Notes: generated from the sequence alone by a model not told the origin. DNA of 6,242 nt from Aquificota bacterium (GCA_026987085.1 JALSNH010000275.1:1-6242); one strand, 5' to 3'. Shown: positions 1 through 5,304, counted from the first letter of the stretch. Numbers and translations are program-made.

Positions 1-206
1 GCTATTTCGTAGGCCTCGGGAGTTTTTAGCTCCTCAACCACAACCTGAACTATTCCGCTCCTGTCTCTAAGGTCTATAAAAACAACTCCTCCGTGGTTTC
101 TTACCGTATCGACCCAACCGGCGAGCCTAACGGTTTGGTCTATGTTATTCTCATTGATTTCTCCACAGTAGTGGGTTCTTCTAAATTGGCCTAACACTTC
201 CAACAT
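1..206 (-). CDS. aspS: Aspartyl-tRNA synthetase, N-terminal part (runs off left edge)
   Basis: Only the first 68 complete codons are in the window; the rest lies beyond position 1. The enzyme charges tRNA-Asp with aspartate in the cytoplasm, and in many bacteria lacking AsnRS it also charges tRNA-Asn. The visible part is the start of the OB-fold anticodon-binding domain: an RRTHYCGEI block at about residues 9-17, then LAGWVDTVRNHGGVVFIDLRDR at about 28-49 followed by GIVQVV, the family signature for this domain. The ATG at 204-206 fits the usual family N-terminus, and no other in-frame start lies close upstream. No Shine-Dalgarno sits at normal distance: the bases just before the ATG read TCTCCTT, the complement of one. 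The gene is 76 bp downstream of metK on the same strand, so co-transcription is possible. Identity is secure; discriminating or non-discriminating type cannot be judged from this fragment. Confidence 0.95.
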   Translation of the reverse strand, partial: MLEVLGQFRRTHYCGEINENNIDQTVRLAGWVDTVRNHGGVVFIDLRDRSGIVQVVVEELKTPEAYEI

Positions 207-232
207 AAGGAGAAAAATCTTACCGTTCCTTA
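206..232 (-). promoter_or_regulatory. Candidate aspS leader hairpin masking an SD-like AAGGA
   Basis: On the minus strand the aspS leader reads TAAGGA, 15 bases, then TCCTTA, where the last A is the first base of the start codon. The two 6-base arms are perfectly complementary. The only purine-rich SD-like sequence (AAGGA) is therefore about 20 nt from the ATG and can pair with the bases touching the ATG. This might restrain translation. The stem is short and AT-rich, so chance is a real alternative. Confidence 0.3.
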
Positions 233-258
233 AGAAGTTCCGTTTTTAAGAAGATTCC
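230..258 (-). repeat. Tandem GGAA(T)CTTCTTAA direct repeat in metK-aspS spacer
   Basis: Read on the minus strand, GGAATCTTCTTAA (258 to 246) is followed 16-17 bp later by GGAACTTCTTAA (241 to 230). The copies are identical except for one extra T, and a further GGAAC follows. The period is about one and a half helical turns. It could be a paired protein-binding site for aspS expression, or a chance repeat in AT-rich sequence. No function is known to me. Confidence 0.35.
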
Positions 259-273
259 TTTTAAAGTTAAAAG
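258..273. repeat. Perfect 16-bp dyad downstream of metK
   Basis: CTTTTAA and TTAAAAG flank a 2-bp centre, ten bases after the metK stop codon. No GC-rich stem and no T-run follow on the minus strand, so it does not look like an intrinsic terminator. It could be a protein-binding dyad in the metK-aspS spacer. The AT-rich composition makes coincidence possible. Confidence 0.3.
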
Positions 274-282
274 AGAAAAGAA

Positions 283-1485
283 CTAAGCAACCTGGAATTT
301 TTTCTCCACGTATCCTTTCCAAATTTCGGGAATTTGGGCTATTTCCTCTTCGGCAATTTTTTTAATTAATTCCTCAATACCTTTTATGTCCCTTTTGGTT
401 CTCACTTTAACATCGCAGGCTTGGGGTTCGGTAATAGGTTTACCTATTTGGGAAACCAAGTAAACGTAAGCTTCCTCAATTTCCTCAATCTCTTTTACCA
501 CCCTATTGGCAATAACCCCTGCGACGGCGGAGTAGATTTTTCCTACGTGGGAAACGGGATTTTTACCTGCAGCGGCTTCCAAGGTCATCGGTCTGTAAGG
601 AGTAATAAGACCGTTAGGTCTGTTACCTCTTCCTACCTGTCCGTCGTCGCCCGCTTCGGCGGAGGTTCCGGTAACGGTAATGTAGACCGACCCATCTTTC
701 GGGTTATCGGCGGTATTTATGAAAATTTCAACCTCTTTGTCGGTGTATTTGGTGGCGTTCTCCAAAGCCTTTTGTCGGATAAGCTCTTTCTTTTCTAGAT
801 AATCGTTTACATCGTTGACATATCTATCCACAAAAGCTGCCGCGATTGTAATTCTTATTTTGTCCCCCAAACGGACTCCCATTACCTTTATGTCCTCTCC
901 GAGGTAGGGATGTTCTTTTTTAAACTCTTCCGAGTTGAGGTACCTTTCGGTGTTGTAAACTACCCTTTCGAGGTCATCAAAAGGTGCATAACCTACCGCA
1001 AAGGAGGTATCGTTTGCCAATGGAACTTCACCTTTTTTGGCAAATCTTTCAAATAACTCAACGAGGTCCTTACTACCGGGCCTGATTTTGGGGGTAATTA
1101 TTACATGTTTATCCGTATCGAGGTTTTTTATATTTTTTCTTAACCACTCTTTGGCAACCTCTATTGCTAGCTCATCTACCGGCAAAGGTTTTCCATCTTT
1201 CTCTTTAATAGCCCTACCTACGAGGTATATCTCAATGGGTGTGATGATTTCTCCACCGCCAAATTTAGGTTCAGCAACTCCTCCAACCAAAAGGGCTTTA
1301 TCGACATTATGGTGCTGAACGAAACCGAACTCCTCGAGATAAAGTTTACAGAGAGCTACCGACAGCTCTTCCGCCAAGTTATCGCAAATGGTATCCGGGT
1401 GGCCTGTTCCCTTCCTCTCAACAATTTCAACAGGATTTTCGTAAACGGGCTTAAAATCCATTAAGGAAACTACAACGTTTGCCAA
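283..1485 (-). CDS. metK: Archaeal-type S-adenosylmethionine synthetase (MAT)
   Basis: Makes S-adenosylmethionine from methionine and ATP in the cytoplasm, supplying methylation and polyamine pathways. The 400-residue protein belongs to the archaeal-type MAT family (AdoMet synthase 2), not the usual bacterial MetK. Visible signatures are VERKGTGHPDTICD at residues 22-35 (methionine/ATP site), HHNVDKALLVGG at 58-69, FGGGEI at 75-80, NDTSFAVGYAP at 158-168, and the long conserved stretch from TGTSAEAGDDG (272-282) through GRGNRPNGLITP to AGKNPVSHVGKIY (306-318). Length is normal for the family. The start is TTG at 1483-1485: GGGAGGT lies 7 nt upstream (1493-1499), while the next candidate, ATG at codon 9, has no SD. 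The gene diverges from acpS across 48 bp and precedes aspS on the same strand. Archaeal-type MATs are known in Aquificota, so this points to lineage rather than recent transfer. Confidence 0.96.
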   Translation of the reverse strand: MANVVVSLMDFKPVYENPVEIVERKGTGHPDTICDNLAEELSVALCKLYLEEFGFVQHHNVDKALLVGGVAEPKFGGGEIITPIEIYLVGRAIKEKDGKPLPVDELAIEVAKEWLRKNIKNLDTDKHVIITPKIRPGSKDLVELFERFAKKGEVPLANDTSFAVGYAPFDDLERVVYNTERYLNSEEFKKEHPYLGEDIKVMGVRLGDKIRITIAAAFVDRYVNDVNDYLEKKELIRQKALENATKYTDKEVEIFINTADNPKDGSVYITVTGTSAEAGDDGQVGRGNRPNGLITPYRPMTLEAAAGKNPVSHVGKIYSAVAGVIANRVVKEIEEIEEAYVYLVSQIGKPITEPQACDVKVRTKRDIKGIEELIKKIAEEEIAQIPEIWKGYVEKKFQVA

Positions 1486-1492
1486 TTTTTCT

Positions 1493-1499
1493 ACCTCCC
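1493..1499 (-). promoter_or_regulatory. Strong ribosome binding site for metK TTG start
   Basis: Minus-strand GGGAGGT, followed by a 7-nt spacer and then TTG. It decides the start codon of metK. It is the strongest SD in the window; the sigma, exonuclease and murF starts have none recognisable. Confidence 0.85.
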
Positions 1500-1524
1500 G
1501 AAATAGGTTTAAATTTTTCTAAGG

Positions 1525-1530
1525 ATTATA
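1525..1530 (-). promoter_or_regulatory. metK promoter -10 box (perfect TATAAT)
   Basis: Plus-strand ATTATA gives a consensus TATAAT on the minus strand, 39 bp upstream of the metK start. Transcription would begin near 1518 and leave a leader of about 33 nt carrying the SD. No good -35 is seen at 16-18 bp (ACAATA at 17 bp), so the promoter may depend on an activator or another sigma. The box touches the left arm of the palindrome at 1528-1550. Confidence 0.6.
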
Positions 1531-1550
1531 CCTATGCTCGGCATAGATAT
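1528..1550. promoter_or_regulatory. 23-bp near-perfect palindrome over metK -10 and acpS start codon
   Basis: ATA-c-CTATGC-TCG-GCATAG-a-TAT: nine of ten arm positions pair around a 3-bp centre, and the inner six are perfect (1532-1537 with 1541-1546). As DNA it lies on the metK -10 and the -10/-35 spacer, where a repressor or activator could bind. As acpS mRNA it would put the AUG in a hairpin. Part of it is fixed by coding for the conserved M-L-G-I-D-I start of AcpS, which tempers the case. Confidence 0.45.
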
Positions 1551-1905
1551 TGTTGAAAACAACCGTATAGAGGAAAGTTTAAAGAGGTTCGGCGAAAGGT
1601 TCCTAAAAAGAATTTACACCGAAAGGGAGATAGATTATTGCAACTCCTACAAGGAGAGGATTCCCTGCCTTGCCGCCCGTTGGGCTACCAAAGAGGCGGT
1701 TATTAAAGCTTTTTTTCAAACTTTCGGTGTTGTTTTGAAATTCAAACAGATAGAGGTCTTGGGTAAAAAAGGTTTACCAGCAAAGGTGGAAATACATGGG
1801 AAAGAGAGAGAACTCTTAAAGGACTATCAAATAGTTATCTCTTTAGCCCACGAAAGGAACTATTCGGTAGCGGTTGCCCAAATAGTTAAGAAAGATACTC
1901 TTTAA
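1534..1905 (+). CDS. acpS: Holo-[acyl-carrier-protein] synthase
   Basis: Transfers 4'-phosphopantetheine from coenzyme A to a serine of apo-ACP, switching on fatty-acid synthesis; cytoplasmic and probably trimeric. At 123 residues it has the normal AcpS-type length. Signatures: GIDIVE at residues 3-8 with the Mg-binding Asp5; FLKRIYTEREIDYC at 23-36; AARWATKEAVIKA at 47-59 with metal-binding Glu54 and Lys58; and the C-terminal ISLAHERNYSVAVA at 102-115. The ATG has AAGGA at 1521-1525, 8 nt upstream. TTGCCA at 1479-1484 is a possible -35 inside the metK start, but no good -10 pairs with it. The 3' end overlaps the convergent sigma gene by 20 bp. The start codon lies inside the palindrome at 1528-1550. 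No key residue is missing. Confidence 0.95.
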   Translation: MLGIDIVENNRIEESLKRFGERFLKRIYTEREIDYCNSYKERIPCLAARWATKEAVIKAFFQTFGVVLKFKQIEVLGKKGLPAKVEIHGKERELLKDYQIVISLAHERNYSVAVAQIVKKDTL

Positions 1906-2827
1906 GGTGGCGTCTCATAGCGAGCTGACGCAAACGCCTTAGAGCTCTATTTTCCAATTGACGGGTTCTCTCTCTCGAAATTCCGAGAATTTCTCCTATC
2001 TCCCTTAAGGTTTTAGGTTCCTCACCCGACAAACCAAAACGGAGTTCTATAACCTTTCTCTCCTTTTCAGGGAGTTTTTCTAAAAGTTGTTTTACTTCTT
2101 TCTTGAGGCTCTCTTCAATTATCTTTTTCTCCACATCTTCGGTTCCATGCCGTGAAAGAAAATCTATAAAGAAAGTATCTTCCTCATCTCCTATAGGTGT
2201 ATCCAAAGATAGCGCTTCCCTTGTTAGGGACATAATTTCCGCAATCTCGTTGGGAGTGATATATTCACCCTTTTTCTTCCTCCTCTCAAGTTCCTTTTTA
2301 ATCTCCTCTTCGGTCGGTTTTCTTCCCAACTTTTTTTCCAAATCTTTTTCTACCAGTTCGCGGTTTAACTTTTCCGCAATAAGCTCCGCCGGCGGTTCGC
2401 TACCCAACTCCTTTAATAGTTCCGCATAGACGTGAGAAATTCTGTTCATCATATTGAGGTGTTTGACGGGAAGCCTCACAGCCCCGGTATGTTGGGCTAT
2501 AGCTTGCATAATTGCCTGCCTAATCCACCAAACAGCATAGGAGATAAATCTAACCCCCTTATCGGGGTCAAATCTTTTGGCAGCCTCCAAAAGACCTAGA
2601 TTTCCGGCAGCTATAAGTTCCGAAAGAGGAACTCCATAACCCATATACTGGCGGGCAACCGATACCACAAATCTCAAGTTGGATTCCACAAGTTTTTTCA
2701 AGGCTTCCTTATCTCCCTCCTTTGCCCTCTTTGCCAATTCTTTCTCCTCTTCAGGTGTTAAAAGTGGGATTTTCGAAATCTTTTTGAGGTACTTTTTAAG
2801 AAACTCTTGCTCTGTTGGAGAGTACAT
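1886..2827 (-). CDS. Sigma-70 family RNA polymerase sigma factor (RpoD-like, no region 1.1)
   Basis: Directs RNA polymerase to promoters. The 313-residue protein starts directly in region 1.2 (PTEQEFLKKYLKKI, then PLLTPEEEKELAKRAKEGD to residue 39). Region 2 spans about 50-110: NLRFVVSVARQY, LSELIAAGNLGLLEAAKRFDPDKG, and the promoter-melting/-10 helix RFISYAVWWIRQAIMQAI at 93-110. Region 3.0 is TGAVRLPVKHLN (114-125), region 3.2 ends at SLDTPIGDEEDTFFIDFL (207-224), region 4.1 is LLEKLPEKERKVIELRFGL, and the region 4.2 helix-turn-helix is TLREIGEILGISRERTRQLENR (273-294). Region 1.1 is absent. Region 3 carries about 33 extra residues (about 156-188). The IMQAI helix resembles short RpoD-type factors of Bacteroidota and deltaproteobacteria as I recall them. 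Whether it is the primary or an alternative sigma cannot be settled here. The ATG at 2825-2827 has no SD, but an in-frame stop lies 6 nt upstream, so the start is firm. Confidence 0.92.
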   Translation of the reverse strand: MYSPTEQEFLKKYLKKISKIPLLTPEEEKELAKRAKEGDKEALKKLVESNLRFVVSVARQYMGYGVPLSELIAAGNLGLLEAAKRFDPDKGVRFISYAVWWIRQAIMQAIAQHTGAVRLPVKHLNMMNRISHVYAELLKELGSEPPAELIAEKLNRELVEKDLEKKLGRKPTEEEIKKELERRKKKGEYITPNEIAEIMSLTREALSLDTPIGDEEDTFFIDFLSRHGTEDVEKKIIEESLKKEVKQLLEKLPEKERKVIELRFGLSGEEPKTLREIGEILGISRERTRQLENRALRRLRQLAMRRHLKEYLS

Positions 2828-2832
2828 ATGAA

Positions 2833-2847
2833 TTTAGTCTAACTAAA
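2833..2847. repeat. Perfect inverted repeat at sigma-gene transcription start
   Basis: TTTAGT and ACTAAA surround a CTA centre, ending 5 bp before the sigma start codon. It lies just downstream of the candidate -10 and would cover the start point, a usual place for a repressor operator; as RNA it could form a small hairpin in the leader. Six-base AT-rich arms can also arise by chance. Confidence 0.4.
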
Positions 2848-2851
2848 GTTG

Positions 2852-2881
2852 TTAATAATTTTTGAGTTTTTCCTTTGACAA
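2852..2881 (-). promoter_or_regulatory. Candidate promoter of the sigma gene
   Basis: On the minus strand TTGTCA (2881-2876, 5 of 6 consensus) is followed by an 18-bp spacer and TATTAA (2857-2852, 4 of 6). Transcription would begin near 2845 and give a leader of about 18 nt without an SD. The -35 lies in the centre of the inverted repeat at 2868-2887. Confidence 0.45.
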
Positions 2882-2887
2882 GGAAAA
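2868..2887. repeat. Perfect 8-bp-arm inverted repeat over sigma-gene -35
   Basis: TTTTCCTT and AAGGAAAA surround TGAC. It lies between the exonuclease stop and the sigma start, over the candidate -35. No T-run follows on either strand, so an intrinsic terminator for the exonuclease gene is unlikely. An operator is the better guess. Confidence 0.45.
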
Positions 2888-2929
2888 TTAACAAAAACTA
2901 AACAATAAAAGAATTCCTCCATAAAGAAA

Positions 2930-3829
2930 CTAAAAAAGAGTTTTCTGTCTTAAAGAACCACTTTTGTATAGTTTTTCAACCTCTGTAAGAATACTTTTCA
3001 TTTCCAGCTCCAAAAGTTTTTCTTTTAATTTTCCTATTTCCGGTTTTTTAATTTTTAAATCTTCTTCTTTTATCGGTATTTCGATATCTGTTTTTAACTT
3101 TACAAGGTCAAACCACCTTTTTAAATCCTCCTTTGAGGTATTTTTTAAAAAATTTCTTACCGATAGAGGAAGTTTTTCCCAATTTTTCAAAATATTTTCA
3201 ACGGAACCAACCTCCTTTAAAATCTGAACTGCCCTTTTTGGGCCAACACCTTCAACCCCGGGAATATTATCAACTTTATCTCCTACCAGTGCAAGGTAAG
3301 AAGGTATCTGCCACGGCTCAATCCCAAACTTTTTAAGGACTTTTTCTTTATCTATTTCATCTCCGGTTAGCGGATTAACAATTTTTACCCCTTTTAGAGA
3401 AAGAAGTTGAAACATATCCTTGTCGGGTGTGTAGATAATTACCTCCCACCCCTTTTGGGAAAACTTCTTAGCCAAGGTCCCTATAAGGTCGTCCGCTTCA
3501 ACACCCTCCATCTCAAGGGTTGGAATTCCTAAAAGCTTTAGAATTTCCTTTATAGGTTTTATTTGAACTTTCAAATCGTCTGCTATAGGTTTACGATTGC
3601 TTTTATACTCCTTAAAAAGTTGAGTTCTAAAACCCTTTTTGGGACTATCGAAAACTACCGCAACATATTGAGGTTTTTTTTCTTTCAAAAAAGAGAGAAA
3701 CATTCTTAAAAAACCAAAAATGGCACCGGTAGGAAAACCGCTTTTGGTCTTTAACGGCGGTAAGGCATAGTAAGCCCTATAAATAAAGGAGGAACCGTCA
3801 AAGAGATAAAGTTTTTTTGCCGAAAACAT
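2930..3829 (-). CDS. Stand-alone 5'-3' exonuclease / flap endonuclease (Pol I N-terminal domain type)
   Basis: Structure-specific 5' nuclease of the Pol I N-terminal/FEN family, expected to remove RNA primers and flaps during Okazaki-fragment maturation and repair. The 299 residues cover the nuclease domain only; no polymerase or 3'-5' proofreading domain follows. Metal-binding acids are all present: Asp11 (LYLFDGSSFIYRAYYA), Asp61 (VVFDSPKKGFR), Glu111-Asp113-Asp114 (VEADDLIG), Asp136 and Asp138 (TPDKDMFQL), and Asp185 and Asp188 (ALVGDKVDNIPGV). The helix-hairpin-helix segment is GVEGVGPKRA at 192-201. TPDKD has Pro where SGDKD or TGDKD is usual. A separate exonuclease and Klenow-like polymerase is known in Aquifex, which supports the lineage guess. 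The ATG at 3827-3829 fits the family N-terminus but has no SD. The sigma gene lies 102 bp downstream on the same strand; murF diverges 140 bp upstream. Confidence 0.92.
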   Translation of the reverse strand: MFSAKKLYLFDGSSFIYRAYYALPPLKTKSGFPTGAIFGFLRMFLSFLKEKKPQYVAVVFDSPKKGFRTQLFKEYKSNRKPIADDLKVQIKPIKEILKLLGIPTLEMEGVEADDLIGTLAKKFSQKGWEVIIYTPDKDMFQLLSLKGVKIVNPLTGDEIDKEKVLKKFGIEPWQIPSYLALVGDKVDNIPGVEGVGPKRAVQILKEVGSVENILKNWEKLPLSVRNFLKNTSKEDLKRWFDLVKLKTDIEIPIKEEDLKIKKPEIGKLKEKLLELEMKSILTEVEKLYKSGSLRQKTLF

Positions 3830-3885
3830 AAATTTGAAATTTTTAAGAAAATAAAACGCTTGGTGAAAGAAATTTAAAAAGGTAA

Positions 3886-3934
3886 AGGGTAGCGACGGCC
3901 ATTGCTTAGATGACCTTTTAGATTTTCCTACCCT
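3886..3934. promoter_or_regulatory. Structured element in exonuclease/murF divergent spacer
   Basis: AGGGTAG (3886-3892) and CTACCCT (3928-3934) are perfect 7-base inverted arms. Read as minus-strand RNA, the loop holds a second stem, GGUCAU-CUAAGCA-AUGGCC, closed by one U-G pair, and the outer stem is followed by UUACCUUUUU. Read as plus-strand RNA, a different inner stem forms, AGCGA-CGGCCA-UUGCU. It is the most GC-rich patch of an AT-rich spacer. It may be a leader structure or attenuator of the exonuclease gene, a small RNA, or part of the murF control region. I match it to no known riboswitch class. Confidence 0.35.
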
Positions 3935-3941
3935 GGATATT

Positions 3942-3950
3942 TGATTTAAA
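3942..3950 (+). promoter_or_regulatory. Possible extended -10 of the murF promoter
   Basis: TGATTTAAA fits an extended -10 (TGn then TTTAAA, 4 of 6), with no clear -35. Transcription would begin near 3957, only about 13 nt before the ATG. A near-leaderless transcript would agree with the missing SD. The match is weak. Confidence 0.25.
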
Positions 3951-3969
3951 CTTTCTCAATATTTCTTTA

Positions 3970-5304
3970 ATGAATCCTTTGCAACTTTCTAAAACATTTG
4001 GGTGGAAACTTTACGGTATTCCTAAAACCTTTGAAGGTATCTCAATAAACTCAAAAACTGTAAAAGTCGGAAATTTGTTTGTTCCATTAAAGGGAAAGAA
4101 ATTTGATGGACACCTCTTTATAGAAGAGGCGATTAGAAAAGATGCCGTCGGTTTTCTTTTCGAAAGTAGTAAATTGGATAAGAATCTGATAAAAAAGTTG
4201 ACCGCTAGAGCTTTTGCTCTTGAGGTAAAGGATACTTTTAAAGCCTTACAAACTTTAGCCCGCCTTCGGCGGGAGTTTTTTAAAGGTAAAGAGATTATTG
4301 CTATTACCGGCACGGCGGGTAAGAGTACAACCAAAGAGCTTATAGCCCACCTTTTGAAGGGTGCGGGAACCGTTTATAAAACGGAAGGAAATTTAAACTC
4401 CCAGGTAGGTCTACCACTTACCGTTGCGGCCGCCAACGAACGGGTAGATTTTTGGGTCCTCGAAATGGGAGCTTCCGAAAAGGGAAACATAAAAAGGTTG
4501 GTCGAAATAGCAAAACCCACCCTTTCGGTGTTGACCTCCTTGGGTTTTGCCCACCTCGAAGGGTTTGGAAATTTTCAAAACCTTATTTTGGCAAAGGGTG
4601 AAATATTCCTCGGTAAGGAGGTAAGGAAAGCGGTTCTTCCTCAGGAGGCTTTGTTCTATTACAAACACCTCCTGGAAAATAAGAGGACAGAAACTTTTAA
4701 GGGACTACCTTTTTATAGATTTACAAGCAAAGGTAGGACGGCTATAAACCTTTATGGAAAAAGAGTAGAGGTAAACCTTCTCGGTGAGGGAATTGTGAAA
4801 ACAATTCTTGTGGCTTCAAAGGTTCTGGAAATTTTAGAACTTCCGGTAAGAGAACTTTTATTAGAACTTTTGCCCTTCTTTAGAGGTTTAAAAGGAAGGA
4901 TGCAACCTATTTTGGGAAAGGATTTTCTAGTTATCGACGACAGTTATAATGCCAACCCTCTTTCGATGGAAGCCGCTCTAAACACCCTTATAAAGGTAGA
5001 AGGCTACGACCGCCGTGTTGCAATTTTGGGCGATATGTTGGAGCTTGGAGATATAGAAGTCAAAGCCCACCGCGATTTGGGATTGCTATTGGAAAAACTT
5101 CCCATAAGTGAAATCTACCTATTTGGTAGGTTAACCCGCCACACGTGCGGTGAGATAAAAAGTAAACCGTGCCACCACTTTGAAGATAAGGAAAAACTTT
5201 TAAAAAGGCTAAAAGCTAAAGAACCTCGGAAGGGTAGTGTTTACTTGGTAAAAGGGTCGAGAAGTTTAAAAATGGAGGAGGTGTTGGAGATTTTTATAAC
5301 CTAA
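3970..5304 (+). CDS. murF: UDP-N-acetylmuramoyl-tripeptide--D-alanyl-D-alanine ligase
   Basis: Adds D-Ala-D-Ala to UDP-MurNAc-tripeptide with ATP, the last cytoplasmic step of the peptidoglycan precursor. At 444 residues it has normal length. Domain 1 (about 1-105) carries GISINSKTVKVGNLFVPLKG (23-42) and KKFDGHLF. Domain 2 has the P-loop TGTAGKSTTK (113-122, Lys118), LNSQVGLPLT (142-151), VLEMGASEKGNI with Glu165, GFAHLEGFGN with His195, and AKGEIF with Lys209, the likely carbamylated lysine. Domain 3 begins at KGRMQ with Arg310, then DDSYNANPLSM (323-333), LGDMLELG and a terminal VKGSRSLKMEEV. The usual GRHNVxNALAA motif reads GEGIVKTILVA at 272-282, so His and both conserved Asn are replaced. 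The ATG fits the family N-terminus but lacks an SD. The 3' end overlaps the convergent flavoprotein gene by 11 bp. Confidence 0.95.
   Translation: MNPLQLSKTFGWKLYGIPKTFEGISINSKTVKVGNLFVPLKGKKFDGHLFIEEAIRKDAVGFLFESSKLDKNLIKKLTARAFALEVKDTFKALQTLARLRREFFKGKEIIAITGTAGKSTTKELIAHLLKGAGTVYKTEGNLNSQVGLPLTVAAANERVDFWVLEMGASEKGNIKRLVEIAKPTLSVLTSLGFAHLEGFGNFQNLILAKGEIFLGKEVRKAVLPQEALFYYKHLLENKRTETFKGLPFYRFTSKGRTAINLYGKRVEVNLLGEGIVKTILVASKVLEILELPVRELLLELLPFFRGLKGRMQPILGKDFLVIDDSYNANPLSMEAALNTLIKVEGYDRRVAILGDMLELGDIEVKAHRDLGLLLEKLPISEIYLFGRLTRHTCGEIKSKPCHHFEDKEKLLKRLKAKEPRKGSVYLVKGSRSLKMEEVLEIFIT

Noticed and set aside
421..798. Plus-strand open frame opposite metK
   Set aside because: It lies wholly inside metK, encodes no recognisable motif and is an antisense shadow of a well-conserved gene.
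1037..1318. Plus-strand open frame opposite the metK 5' half
   Set aside because: A hydrophobic-looking product, but it comes from reading the complement of a conserved gene and has no SD.
2103..2429. Serine/phenylalanine-rich plus-strand frame opposite the sigma gene
   Set aside because: Its composition is what the antisense of a Glu/Lys-rich gene gives; no motif is seen.
2868..2887. Intrinsic terminator for the exonuclease gene
   Set aside because: The stem is perfect but AT-rich, and no T-run follows on the minus strand (ACTC comes next), so an operator-type dyad fits better.
2839..2922. 27-codon minus-strand frame in the exonuclease-sigma spacer, starting ATGGAGG
   Set aside because: No SD precedes it, its GGAGG lies inside the start, and it runs through the candidate promoter and dyads of the sigma gene.
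2964..3336. Two overlapping plus-strand frames opposite the exonuclease gene
   Set aside because: Both are antisense to catalytic motifs of the nuclease and show no domain of their own.
3830..3842. AAATTTGAAATTT dyad before the exonuclease ATG
   Set aside because: Pure AT repeats of this size are expected by chance in such spacers.
4011..4668. Two minus-strand frames opposite murF
   Set aside because: They are shadows of murF; the region is fully explained by the ligase.
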